The notes beneath the pieces were generated by a model that was given only the letters and a program-made list of their open reading frames with translations, ran no database searches and was not told the origin of the DNA. A stretch of DNA of 64,000 bases from Gammaproteobacteria bacterium (lineage in GTDB: Bacteria; Pseudomonadota; Gammaproteobacteria; Pseudomonadales; Azotimanducaceae): positions 1 through 64,000 of the forward strand of contig JAPOWH010000007.1 of NCBI GenBank assembly GCA_026707735.1, given 5' to 3'. Below, one piece after another: positions 19,072 through 27,865 of this stretch (its first letter is position 1; every line of letters begins with the position of its first letter). The position numbers and the translations under genes were made by a program.

Positions 19072-19505
19072 GACTTGAGACTCTTGCGTGCCTGGTCCGT
19101 GAACGCCGTGAGAACCCTGTCTATGGCAATTTCGATGGCTCGAGGTCCCACAAGCCGCAACAACCATCCATGAAACTCGAAACTAAGGTCCAACGTCGCC
19201 TTGCATCCAATTCGCAAGTCAGAGAAACGCCATTCGCCAGCAAAGCTGGAAAAAGGGCCTTTAACAAGCTCCAATCCAATCCTTGTATGGGGTTCGAGGA
19301 TATTGCGTGTGACCATTTTTTCGCTGTGCCCTGCGACGACAACTTGAATACTGGCAACGAGTTCGTTGTCATTCTTGTCGATAACCCGAGACTCGCGACA
19401 CCACGGAAGGAATTCTCGATAACCCTCTACATTTGCCACCAAACCAAAAATGTCGTCGATGGCATAGGGCAGCAGCACACTGCGGGTTACGTGGTGTCGC
19501 TTCAA
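19062..19505 (-). CDS. ratA: RatA / START-like polyketide cyclase family protein
   Basis: Family known as RatA (reported to affect 70S association) and as the bacterial Coq10-like ubiquinone-binding protein. The protein has 147 residues. It starts MKRHHVTRSVLLPY and shows VANVEGYREFLPWCRESRVI, the LVKGPFSSFAGEWRF segment and the C-terminal amphipathic helix with RAIEIAIDRVLTAFTDQA. It is followed directly by rnfH, as in enterics. The family assignment is firm; the cellular role is debated. Confidence 0.93.
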   Translation of the reverse strand: MKRHHVTRSVLLPYAIDDIFGLVANVEGYREFLPWCRESRVIDKNDNELVASIQVVVAGHSEKMVTRNILEPHTRIGLELVKGPFSSFAGEWRFSDLRIGCKATLDLSFEFHGWLLRLVGPRAIEIAIDRVLTAFTDQARKSLKSCE

Positions 19506-19523
19506 TCAACTAGCGCAACAGCG

Positions 19524-20903
19524 CTACCCGCCAGCAAAATGCTGGACGATCGTCAGTGCGAATACCACGAGAATCGAAATTGGAGCGACAACCGAAATCA
19601 ACGCTACCCACACGTAGCGAGCCCACTGTGACTTGATTTCGAGGTAGTCCCACACCTTTTGCCATGGCAGGAAGAATCCGACAAATACTGCAATTGCCAG
19701 CCCACCTAACGGCAGGAAAAACCACTGTGTGAGCTTGTCAAAGATGTCAAAGATGGTCCAGCCAAATATCGGTTGGAAATCGCTCCAAAGGTTGAATGAA
19801 AAGACGCTGCCAACTCCGAGAACCCATGTTATTGCCCCGATGACTAGCGCGACCACCCAACGTCTGGCGTTCATTTCCTCGACAAAGTACGCAATGGCTG
19901 GCTCCGTTAGCGAAATGGCGGACGTAAACGCTGCAAACGCGACAAACAGGAAGAAGAGTCCTCCAAATATTGAACCCAACGGCAGGTTTCCGAACGCTAC
20001 TGGAGCCGTCACAAACAATAGACCGGGGCCGTCGGAGGGACTCATACCGTGAGCATAGACTATCGAGAAGATTGCAAGGCCAGCCACTAGCGCTACGAGT
20101 GTGTCCACGATCACGATCACACTGACTGCCGACTTAACTGATTCGCGTTGAGGCATATAGGCACCGTAGGCCATGATTGCTCCCATGCCAATCGACAGCG
20201 TAAAGAAGGCATGGCCCATCGCAACTAATAGCCCATTCAACTTTAGCTTACTGAAGTCAACGTGAAACATGTATTTAAAGCCGTCCCAAAATCCACCCTG
20301 CAGGATTCCATAGACGAGCATCACTAAGAGCAATACGAAGATCAGCGGCATGCAAATCCGAATTGCGATCTCCAATCCTTTGTTCACCCCTCTTGCGACT
20401 ACGAATATGGTCACTGCCATGAACAACGTAAACCACAAGAGCACCTGAGCCGGGGAATCTGTGAATTTCTTGAATGCTTCACCGGTAGCTCCGCCGTCGG
20501 CACCCTGAAAGGCTCCAGAGAAGAGTTGGTAGATATAGGCGGAAATCCAGCCCGCTATCACGGCATAAAAGGAGAGAATGATGATTCCACCAACCATTCC
20601 CGCCCAACCGATCAATGACCACTTCGAAGAGCGATTGTTTTCGTGAGCCAACTTCAGGACCGAATTTATGGGGCTCATTCTTCCCTGCTTCCCCAACATG
20701 ATTTCGGCCATCATCACGGGAAATCCAATCAGGCAAATGCAAATGAGGTAGACGAGGAGAAACGCACCTCCACCGTTCTCACCCGTAATGTAGGGAAATT
20801 TCCAGATATTTCCGAGACCTACAGCCGAGCCCACGGCTGCTAGCACAAACAACGCACCGCTGGACCACATGCCGTGCTGGGACTGATTCTGACTCTCTGC
20901 CAT
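19524..20903 (-). CDS. Sodium-dependent transporter, neurotransmitter:sodium symporter (SNF) family
   Basis: LeuT-fold secondary transporter, probably for an amino acid or related amine. I chose the ATG at 20903 (MAESQNQSQHG, 459 residues) rather than the longer frame to 21020, because the family starts about 10-15 residues before the first helix. The hallmark of helix 1 is clear: VLAAVGSAVGLGNIWKFPYI. It is followed by ENGGGAFLLVYLI and about ten further helices, and helix 6 shows TLSIGMGAIMAYGAY. The substrate cannot be told from sequence. It lies just downstream of the ECF sigma gene and 18 bp upstream of ratA. Confidence 0.93.
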   Translation of the reverse strand: MAESQNQSQHGMWSSGALFVLAAVGSAVGLGNIWKFPYITGENGGGAFLLVYLICICLIGFPVMMAEIMLGKQGRMSPINSVLKLAHENNRSSKWSLIGWAGMVGGIIILSFYAVIAGWISAYIYQLFSGAFQGADGGATGEAFKKFTDSPAQVLLWFTLFMAVTIFVVARGVNKGLEIAIRICMPLIFVLLLVMLVYGILQGGFWDGFKYMFHVDFSKLKLNGLLVAMGHAFFTLSIGMGAIMAYGAYMPQRESVKSAVSVIVIVDTLVALVAGLAIFSIVYAHGMSPSDGPGLLFVTAPVAFGNLPLGSIFGGLFFLFVAFAAFTSAISLTEPAIAYFVEEMNARRWVVALVIGAITWVLGVGSVFSFNLWSDFQPIFGWTIFDIFDKLTQWFFLPLGGLAIAVFVGFFLPWQKVWDYLEIKSQWARYVWVALISVVAPISILVVFALTIVQHFAGG

Positions 20904-21056
20904 TCCCTCTAAGTGCCCCTCCACACTTCCCGAGATTGAGAATGGCTTGATTCTATCAGCGTTGATCGATTTAGCACGCCGGATTCGCGGAGGCGCAAAC
21001 AAACTCAACACGCATGCCAAGCCCTCGCGCGTTTAGCAAGAATTGCATAGGGAAGC

Positions 21057-22427
21057 CTACTGGCAAGTGGCTACGACCATCGCACGAGCCATTGCTTCAC
21101 TTTTCGTGAACAACAGTCCTTCCTCCGGCCAAAATGCTCCAGCAAACTCATTGTCAGAACTTTCCCATATAGACACTTCCTGGCCGACTTCACCCTGCAG
21201 GTTTGCAAACTCAAATAGATGTCCCATCTTCATGGGTTCACCCATTCTCCCGCCACATTTCACCGTCACCGGCAGAGCAAGCCAATTTAGCTTGGCAGGC
21301 GAACTCTTATCGTCTTTGTACCTGCCTAGGAGTCGGAGCGACCACCGCGTTTCAACCTTTCGATTAGCACCAAAAAGAACCAACGGCAATTGCGGGTTCA
21401 TAACCAGTGGTCCTTCTCCTGGAGCATCAAGAAAGCTTTCGCCCCATTTGCTAGACACTACCTTGATTCGGCTATCGGATATCGGAGTGAATTCGCATTC
21501 ATCTGCACCGAGCTCTTCCTGCGATTTCCCGGTAGCTCCAAATTCTGCAGTAAGTCGCGTCCACGAAAAGGATTGCACGTCGGTAAGAAAGACTTCGGTC
21601 TCGCTCCACTGGCGACTTCTTGCTCTCTCCGGAAAACCCTTGTCGTCAGCCGGCACGGTGTCCGGATAGTCTTCGCGCCAATTCACGGTCACATGCCCAT
21701 TCGCATCGATTCTTGATGTGACTCTGCCCATGCTCCGTCCAGAGACGAACCATAAGCTCTCCCATTTCTTGGCGAATTGTTGGTTTTCATTGACAACGGA
21801 CTCGTTCAACGTGTGCACTTCTTTATCCTCCTTTGGAGATTCTGGTTGTGAATAGATTGACGGGAGAGCTGATTGGCTGCGTAGTTCAAATTTGTTGTGG
21901 ATTTGTTGAATGCCTCGATGAATTCGTGAGGACACGGTTCCCAACCGAATTCCAAGCAACTTGGCAATTTCGCGATAGGTGAGACCTTCGACGTAGTGCA
22001 ATGCAATAGGCTCGCGAAAGTCACTCTTCATGCAACTGATCTCGCTTCGAATCAACTCCAGTTGCTGGTGCAACGAAACGTTTGCCTCGAGATCGCTCGC
22101 ATCCATTGATCCCTCAAACTGCGGTTCCGCCGAACGGGATTCCCGCTGTTTGCGCTGTTTCTCGGATCGAAGATAGTCGATTGCGGTTGCGACGATTATC
22201 TTGCGCCACCAGCCTATGGGTCTTTCTATTGGGAGCTGGGTCGGAACCGTCTTGATCAACCGCAGGATCGACGTCTGAACGATGTCTTCGGCAGAATCCC
22301 TAGAGTATCGAGCAGCATGTCGAACTGCCCAATCCCGGTGCCTCCGAATGAACTCCTCCAATGCATTGAAGTCTCGATTCTGGTAGAAACGAGAAATTAG
22401 ACTCTGGTCGAGTTCGTACTTCAACAT
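21057..22427 (-). CDS. ECF-type RNA polymerase sigma factor with large unknown C-terminal domain
   Basis: The first about 185 residues are a complete ECF sigma factor. Region 2 has 'RHAARYSRDSAEDIVQTSILRL' and 'PIGWWRKIIVATAIDYLRSE'. Region 4 has 'REPIALHYVEGLTYREIAKLL' and 'GTVSSRIHRGIQQI' as the helix-turn-helix. Residues about 186-456 are an additional, Trp-rich, probably beta-structured domain I do not recognise (RSMGRVTSRID..., WSLRLLGRY, MGEPMKMGHLFEFANL). It does not resemble the SnoaL or TPR extensions of ECF41/ECF42. No anti-sigma gene is adjacent. The extension may act as a built-in regulator (inference). Confidence 0.85.
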   Translation of the reverse strand: MLKYELDQSLISRFYQNRDFNALEEFIRRHRDWAVRHAARYSRDSAEDIVQTSILRLIKTVPTQLPIERPIGWWRKIIVATAIDYLRSEKQRKQRESRSAEPQFEGSMDASDLEANVSLHQQLELIRSEISCMKSDFREPIALHYVEGLTYREIAKLLGIRLGTVSSRIHRGIQQIHNKFELRSQSALPSIYSQPESPKEDKEVHTLNESVVNENQQFAKKWESLWFVSGRSMGRVTSRIDANGHVTVNWREDYPDTVPADDKGFPERARSRQWSETEVFLTDVQSFSWTRLTAEFGATGKSQEELGADECEFTPISDSRIKVVSSKWGESFLDAPGEGPLVMNPQLPLVLFGANRKVETRWSLRLLGRYKDDKSSPAKLNWLALPVTVKCGGRMGEPMKMGHLFEFANLQGEVGQEVSIWESSDNEFAGAFWPEEGLLFTKSEAMARAMVVATCQ

Positions 22428-22672
22428 TGTTGATTGGAAACGCAGTTTGGATTGTGCTCTTTGTTCATAGTCGTAGCGTTGGAAGCACTTGTTCCAAAAT
22501 CCTCACCAACAGTATTGAATGGTAGTGTCATGGCAGTGTAGATTCGAAATCCTAATTGCTCGGCCGTTAGCTAACTCCATAGAATGTTCCCAGATGTGCA
22601 GTCAATGTGACTGCGATCAGTGATTTGTCCGACTAATTCCTACTAAGCCTTCAAGTCGGCGACTCCAGACAC

Positions 22673-23146
22673 ATGGCAAAAAAAACCTCAAAACCCGGCG
22701 TAATCGCTCGGAATCGAAAAGCGCGTTTCGACTATGAGCTAGAGCGAACTTTCGAAGCTGGAATTGTGCTTGAGGGATGGGAAGTGAAGAGTATCCGTTC
22801 CGGAAAAGCAAGTCTCGTCGATTCCTACGTCACAATGCATGATGGAGAGGCATTCTTGAATGGCTCACGCATCGAACCACTGGCGAGTGCATCCACGCAT
22901 GTGGTCGCCGCTGCCGATCGATCCCGAAAGCTCTTACTCCATGACTACGAACTAGGCCAAATCTATTCCGCCGTCCAAACACGAGGTCGGACGTGTATTG
23001 CTCTTTCGCTGTATTGGAAAGGGCAACGAGTCAAATGCGAGATAGCGCTAGCGACCGGGCGAAAGAAATACGACAAGAGGCAGCTGCTTAGAGAACGCGA
23101 TTTGAAACTCGAGCAGCAACGCGAAGCGCGTGAATCGTCCTATTGA
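22673..23146 (+). CDS. smpB: SsrA-binding protein SmpB
   Basis: Binds tmRNA and is essential for rescue of stalled ribosomes. The protein has 157 residues. Conserved blocks are visible: 'VIARNRKARFDYELERTFEA', 'GIVLEGWEVKSIRSGKASL', 'FLNGSRIEPL', and the basic C-terminal tail starting at GRKKYDKRQLLRERD. The start ATG at 22673 is in MAKKTSKPG, normal for the family. In Pseudomonas smpB is divergent from ratA; here a transporter and a sigma factor separate them. No tmRNA gene is visible nearby. Confidence 0.98.
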   Translation: MAKKTSKPGVIARNRKARFDYELERTFEAGIVLEGWEVKSIRSGKASLVDSYVTMHDGEAFLNGSRIEPLASASTHVVAAADRSRKLLLHDYELGQIYSAVQTRGRTCIALSLYWKGQRVKCEIALATGRKKYDKRQLLRERDLKLEQQREARESSY

Positions 23147-23181
23147 TTAGACGCGCTAGCTGCAGTTTAGATCTGGAGTCT

Positions 23182-23928
23182 TCACCCTCGTCCTGTGTAG
23201 GGCATCTTGGAAGCAAGAATCGTTAGAAACTGTACATTGGCGTCGAGCGGCAACCCATCCATGTATAGTATGGCCTTTGCTACTGCATCCACATCGAATG
23301 TCGGTTCAGGCTTTCGTTCTCCATTCGGTTGCAGAGCTCCCTCACCCATTTTCGAAGTCATATCCGTCCCGGCATTTCCAATGTCAATCTGTCCGCAGAC
23401 TATGTCAAACTCTCTTCCGTCCAAAGCTGTGGATTTGGTCAATCCGGTTAGCGCATGCTTCGTCGCCGTGTAGGGTGCGGAAAAAGGCCGTGGCACATGT
23501 GCCGAGATCGATCCGTTATTGATAATCCGCCCTCCCCGAGGGGATTGATACTTCATGACTTTCATGGCGGCGCGGGTACAAAGGAATGCGCCCGTTAGGT
23601 TGGTCGCGACGACGCCTTCCCACTGCGACACCGTAAGTTCCTCCATGGGGACTGGAGGAGCACCGGTTCCTGCGTTGTTGAACAGCAAGTCAATGCGCCC
23701 GAACGCAGATACAGTCACATCGAACAATCGAACTACATCGCTCTCCTTGCCAACATCTGTAGGTACGACGACCAATTGATTGCCCGCTTTTGCCTCGTCG
23801 TCCAATTCCTCTAGCCGTGACGCTCGTCTGCCGGCAGCCACTACTGAGTAATTGTTTTCTAAGAGTCTGAGTGTCGTTTGCTTGCCGATTCCCGTGCCGG
23901 CACCTGTAACAACGGCGACCTTTCCCAT
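23182..23928 (-). CDS. Short-chain dehydrogenase/reductase (SDR) family oxidoreductase
   Basis: Classical SDR of 248 residues. The NAD(P)-binding motif is [12 protein letters not shown] (about residues 6-17), the structural NNAG is at about 89, the catalytic Ser is in [10 protein letters not shown], and the catalytic Tyr/Lys are in [12 protein letters not shown]. An acidic/basic coenzyme selector is not clear ([12 protein letters not shown] suggests NADP). The substrate is unknown. It is convergent with smpB, 35 bp away, and stands upstream of nothing obviously related. Confidence 0.9.
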   Translation of the reverse strand: MGKVAVVTGAGTGIGKQTTLRLLENNYSVVAAGRRASRLEELDDEAKAGNQLVVVPTDVGKESDVVRLFDVTVSAFGRIDLLFNNAGTGAPPVPMEELTVSQWEGVVATNLTGAFLCTRAAMKVMKYQSPRGGRIINNGSISAHVPRPFSAPYTATKHALTGLTKSTALDGREFDIVCGQIDIGNAGTDMTSKMGEGALQPNGERKPEPTFDVDAVAKAILYMDGLPLDANVQFLTILASKMPYTGRG

Positions 23929-24017
23929 ATTGCTTCTACTTTCCCAGTTTGTTTAATCTCGAATTAGAGGAACGTCGAGTATGAATAAAGCCAATTCAAG
24001 CTGAATGCCTGCACAGC

Positions 24018-25091
24018 CTATAGCTCCAGAGCCAGCGAAAAATCGGGGACGTTCTCCCATCGCTGTGCGTTCTCAGACCGCATCCGAACAATAGTTCGGA
24101 TCACCTCTGGATTGGCAAGTCCATGGGGAGGAGAGCCCTGCAGCACACGAATAACATTCTCGGCTTGGCGAATTGGGCACTCTTCAAGAAAGCGGGGCGA
24201 CATTCCGGCTGCATGTGGAGTCAGGATCACATTGGGAAGATCGAGAAGAGGATCATCAGCAGGAATTGGTTCAACTTCCATCACATCCAACGCCGCTGCA
24301 GCGATATGGCCAGACCTCAACGCTTCAGCTAATGCCGTACCATCGACAATGGAGCCCCGTGCGGTATTGACCAAAAACGCAGTCGACTTCATTTGACTAA
24401 GCGCTCTTTCGTCAATCAGGTGCTGGTTTGCCGTGGTGGCCGAGCAATGAATGGTCACAAAGTCGGACGACTCTAACAACTCTTCAAATTCGACCATCCT
24501 CACGCCATAGAGATCTCCGGACAGCTGATCGACATAAGGGTCATACGCGATTATTTGCGCCGGTCCAAACCCTCTTATTCGCTGAGCAAAGGCGCGACCA
24601 ATGTTTCCGAATCCAATGATGCCCATAGTGCTGCCCGCAATGCAACAGACCGAAGTCTGGATTGATCTCATGCCTTCCCGATCGCGTCCCCACGAGCCTT
24701 TCTTCACAAGGTTCGAAGAGTCGACAACCCTTCGTGTAAGGGCAAGCAGCAAGCTCATGGCGTGGTCAGCAACCTCAACGGTATTGACACCTGGAACATT
24801 GCATGCAAGAACACCTAGTTCTGTAGCCGCATGCAAATCGATAGAGTCCACACCAACCCCCATTCGGCTTACCACTTTTAGCCGGGGGCACGCTTCGAGA
24901 ACTTCGCGACTCGTAAGAGGCATGATGTTGACCAACGCACCATCTGCATCTTTCAACAGTTCGATCATGTCTTGGGTAGAACGTACGGAACCTTCAATTA
25001 CTTCAATTCCCGCTTCCTCAAACAAATCAGCGCGGTTGTAAGGATTCGGCATTAAGGCGGCTTTCAATGTACTCTCCCACTTGCTACTCAC
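24018..25091 (-). CDS. D-isomer-specific 2-hydroxyacid dehydrogenase family protein
   Basis: NAD-dependent dehydrogenase of 357 residues, related to phosphoglycerate dehydrogenase SerA. The Rossmann motif is MGIIGFGNIGRAFAQRI, with the cofactor-selecting Asp in AYDPYVDQL. The catalytic Arg is in NTARGSIVDG, the Glu in DVMEVEPIP, and the His in ILTPHAAGMS. No ACT or ASB regulatory domain follows, and residues after about 320 are a short tail. The substrate (3-phosphoglycerate, glyoxylate or another 2-keto acid) cannot be decided. About 90 bp separate it from the SDR gene on the same strand. Confidence 0.9.
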   Translation of the reverse strand: MSSKWESTLKAALMPNPYNRADLFEEAGIEVIEGSVRSTQDMIELLKDADGALVNIMPLTSREVLEACPRLKVVSRMGVGVDSIDLHAATELGVLACNVPGVNTVEVADHAMSLLLALTRRVVDSSNLVKKGSWGRDREGMRSIQTSVCCIAGSTMGIIGFGNIGRAFAQRIRGFGPAQIIAYDPYVDQLSGDLYGVRMVEFEELLESSDFVTIHCSATTANQHLIDERALSQMKSTAFLVNTARGSIVDGTALAEALRSGHIAAAALDVMEVEPIPADDPLLDLPNVILTPHAAGMSPRFLEECPIRQAENVIRVLQGSPPHGLANPEVIRTIVRMRSENAQRWENVPDFSLALEL

Positions 25092-25222
25092 AGACGATGC
25101 GATTCTGCCTAGGCAGCATCGCTCAACAAGGTCTTGTCGACGAACTACCAGCGCATCGGCGAATGCACAATGTTACTCGTGAATGAATCTCGCCGCTTGA
25201 CAAACCCGCCACTAGTCGCCCC

Positions 25223-25969
25223 ATGACCAAGCAAATGAACCTCAGGCAAAAACGACCGATCCAAGCGGTAATGTTCGATTTGGGCGATACGTTGTTCGAG
25301 CCGCTTCCACGTTCCCACGTAGAAGAGAATCTTTCCATCATTGCAGCAGAAACGCCCCTTCAAACTACCACACCGGAAATGCTTAACTTGTTTCGGGCTA
25401 CGCGGGCCAATTTGGAGATAGAGCTGTCCAAAACCGGTTTCTACCTACACCGTACCTTTATCGCAAAAGTAATTTCTCGCCTATTCGACTCAATGGGTCA
25501 TCCATTGCCAACGAAATTGGTGCACCGGTTTTGCGACGCTCAACGGGATGCCGTCGTTTCACATCTGCGGCCCCGTCCAGATTGCTTTGAAACCCTCGCT
25601 CACCTTCGCGAAATGGGATTCAAGCTCGCGATTGTGTCCAATATTGACAACGAGTGGTTCGACCCATTACGTAGCAAATGGCGCTTAGATGACTTTGTTG
25701 ATGTCTGCTTGAGTTCAGAAAGCGCTCGATCATGCAAGCCGGATGAGACCATATTTGCAAAAGCGTGCGCTCTTACCTCAGTGACTCCCGTCGACACCGT
25801 GTTCGTCGGTGATTCACAACTTAACGATTTCTTTGGTTCGGAGAATGTTGGGATGCACCCCATTTGGTACGATGGGAATGAGCAATCTGTCGATGGATCG
25901 GTTGTGTCTCCAAGGGTCACTTCCCTTCTTGGAGTCATACGAGAAGTGCAACTGTTCCTCCGCCATTAG
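25223..25969 (+). CDS. HAD family hydrolase
   Basis: Haloacid-dehalogenase-type phosphatase of 248 residues. Motif I is VMFDLGDTLFEP, with the nucleophile Asp and GDT in place of the usual DxT. A helical cap follows at about 40-110. Motif II is in AIVSNIDNEWFDPL, motif III Lys in SCKPDETIFAKAC, and motif IV in VFVGDSQLNDFFGS. The substrate is unknown. It is isolated: upstream is the divergent dehydrogenase, downstream the convergent sqdC. Confidence 0.88.
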   Translation: MTKQMNLRQKRPIQAVMFDLGDTLFEPLPRSHVEENLSIIAAETPLQTTTPEMLNLFRATRANLEIELSKTGFYLHRTFIAKVISRLFDSMGHPLPTKLVHRFCDAQRDAVVSHLRPRPDCFETLAHLREMGFKLAIVSNIDNEWFDPLRSKWRLDDFVDVCLSSESARSCKPDETIFAKACALTSVTPVDTVFVGDSQLNDFFGSENVGMHPIWYDGNEQSVDGSVVSPRVTSLLGVIREVQLFLRH

Positions 25970-26120
25970 GACACGTTTTACGAGCCCCGCAGTGACGTTC
26001 CACACAACATATCAAGATCCAACGAGATCGACTGTGCACGCTGCCGTGGACTAGTCGACGGCTGAGCACGAGGTGGAAGTTGGATTCGCTAGACGGGATT
26101 TGACGGATTGCCGATGAGAC

Positions 26121-27065
26121 TTAGCCCGACTTGTAGACGTCGCTCAATCCGGCTCGGTCTACGATCTCGATGAGAGTCTTCCATAGTCGATGGAATCCGC
26201 CTGGATTCCACCCAAGAGAACGTAACCTAGAACAATCCATGGTGTTCTGTGGCGTTGGAGGACTTGGAAGATTGTCCGGATAGAGCGATGCACCATCCTG
26301 CAATATCCTTCGAACAAGCTCCACCAACCACTGATCGCTCACAACAATATCGGAACAATTGAACGCACGTCCTCGAACCGACGCTTCGCTCGCTTGCAAA
26401 AGAATGAAGGCGGCACAGGCCACGTCGCCTCCATGCACCTCAGTTCTGCTCGACGAGTCAAGGGAAGAATTGCCGTGCCCACTGAAATGATTGGCAAGTA
26501 GGCTCCACCACTTGGTCCGCTCACAAGGCCAGGTCAAGCCATAGATTCCTGTTGGTCGGAGCGAGCAGATCACAGTGTCGTCGTAGAGTGAAGCCAATTG
26601 CTCGTTGGTGTACTTCAACAACCCGTAGTGAGTGTTTGGTCGAGGCCGTACGTCGTCGTGCAACTCCGCATCAACAAACTTTAAGCCATCAAAGACTGCT
26701 CGGGAAGAAAAAAGAACCACACGTTCTACCGCGGCGTGGCGAGCAATCTCAATACACCGGATCGTCCCACCGTGATTCCGTTCCCAGAAGCGAGTAGGAT
26801 CGTTCCCTTCTCCCCCGCGAAATCGATCGGGTATATGGTCAAAGGCGGCATGGATCAAACCATCGCAGTTCGCTAGCAAAGAGCGCAAACTGTCTTCGTC
26901 GGCCATGTCGCCGTAGTGCCACTCGATAGACCCAACACATTCCTCAAACCCTTGAGTTCGTTCTGGAGAACGAGCTAATGCACTAACTTCGCATCCTCGG
27001 TCACTAAGCTCCTTGACAACGAAGCGACCGACAAGTCCCGTCGCCCCTGTGACCGCAACTCTCAT
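26121..27065 (-). CDS. sqdC: NAD-dependent epimerase/reductase-like protein, SqdC position
   Basis: Extended SDR of 314 residues. The Rossmann motif is VTGATGLVGRFVVKEL, and the catalytic Ser and Tyr-x3-Lys lie in FSSRAVFDG and HYGLLKYTNEQL. It overlaps the end of the preceding glycosyltransferase gene by 4 bp (ATGA). In Rhodobacter sphaeroides the sulfolipid operon runs sqdB-sqdD-sqdC, and SqdC is an epimerase/reductase-like protein, so I assign SqdC by position and family rather than by diagnostic residues. Its exact step in sulfoquinovosyl lipid formation is not settled. Confidence 0.65.
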   Translation of the reverse strand: MRVAVTGATGLVGRFVVKELSDRGCEVSALARSPERTQGFEECVGSIEWHYGDMADEDSLRSLLANCDGLIHAAFDHIPDRFRGGEGNDPTRFWERNHGGTIRCIEIARHAAVERVVLFSSRAVFDGLKFVDAELHDDVRPRPNTHYGLLKYTNEQLASLYDDTVICSLRPTGIYGLTWPCERTKWWSLLANHFSGHGNSSLDSSSRTEVHGGDVACAAFILLQASEASVRGRAFNCSDIVVSDQWLVELVRRILQDGASLYPDNLPSPPTPQNTMDCSRLRSLGWNPGGFHRLWKTLIEIVDRAGLSDVYKSG

Positions 27066-27862
27066 CTAGTGATAGTCAAGGGATCTAACTTTGCGGGGAT
27101 CGGCTTTCCGTCCAAGATGGTATGCCAGAGGTCGATAAGAGGCTGCAACTGCTGGGTTCGCGGGTGATTCTCTTCCCAAGGCTTCTCATATTGATAGTGA
27201 ATGACACGAATGGACTCCCATCGCCACAAATCGGGTAGATGAAAATAAATGTATTGAAGGGCGTTGAACACGTATGGAAGACCATGCCAGTCGGGAAAAA
27301 AGCTCTCGAGAAAGGTCTGGTCAGTTCGCCGCCAGAACTTTCCCGGTACGTCGAGGCTTGCCATCATTGAATCGAAGGTTCGCCGCGAGGGTTCAGCGAC
27401 GAACACTCCTGAATTCAATCGATGCATGTCATTCAATGTTTCATACAGGTTGGGTGCGGCGGCAAATTCGGGATACCGAAACAGCTTCTCGATGTTGCGG
27501 ACGACGACCGTATCGGCATCCAGAAACACCACACGGTCGAATTCCTCGTACTCCCATAGTCGGAGCTTGCAGAAATTGTCGAGAGGACTGTGAAACTTGG
27601 GTTTCGTGCCCTTTGTGTACGGTGCGGCCGCATGCAACGCTGACCGTGCATGACGTCGCGCAAACTCATCCGAAACGGGAATTGCTTCTACGGGGCGTAT
27701 TTCGCACCCTGCCTTCTGCAGCGAGTCAAGGTCCACGTCAGTTCGCGTCGTCATGACGACTAGCCGATGGCGGGGATTTGACAATCTCAATGATCTGGCG
27801 AGGGCAAGTGCGCCCAATGCGTAGTCTTCGTTCGTGACTAAGGTCACGAACGCAGCATTCAT
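27062..27862 (-). CDS. sqdD: Glycosyltransferase family 8-like, probable sulfoquinovosyltransferase SqdD
   Basis: Glycogenin-like GT-A glycosyltransferase of 266 residues. The start MNAAFVTLVTNEDYALGALA is the typical GT8 opening. The metal-binding DxD is in RVVFLDADTVVVRN (Asp115, Asp117), and a second conserved element is LNSGVFVAEPS. R. sphaeroides SqdD is also glycogenin-like and is thought to transfer sulfoquinovose from UDP-sulfoquinovose to diacylglycerol. The gene starts 4 bp after the sqdB stop and overlaps sqdC, which fits cotranscription and a shared pathway. The acceptor could also be a non-lipid glycan. Confidence 0.72.
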   Translation of the reverse strand: MNAAFVTLVTNEDYALGALALARSLRLSNPRHRLVVMTTRTDVDLDSLQKAGCEIRPVEAIPVSDEFARRHARSALHAAAPYTKGTKPKFHSPLDNFCKLRLWEYEEFDRVVFLDADTVVVRNIEKLFRYPEFAAAPNLYETLNDMHRLNSGVFVAEPSRRTFDSMMASLDVPGKFWRRTDQTFLESFFPDWHGLPYVFNALQYIYFHLPDLWRWESIRVIHYQYEKPWEENHPRTQQLQPLIDLWHTILDGKPIPAKLDPLTITR

Positions 27863-27865
27863 GAG

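Noticed and set aside
19072-19167. Upstream extension of rnfH to a 125-residue protein
   Set aside because: The added residues overlap ratA coding sequence and do not fit the RnfH fold; the GTG at 19071 matches the family start.
22595-22672. Inverted repeat CCGACT...AGTCGG before smpB as an operator
   Set aside because: Six-base arms with a long spacer are expected by chance at this length and match no known operator.
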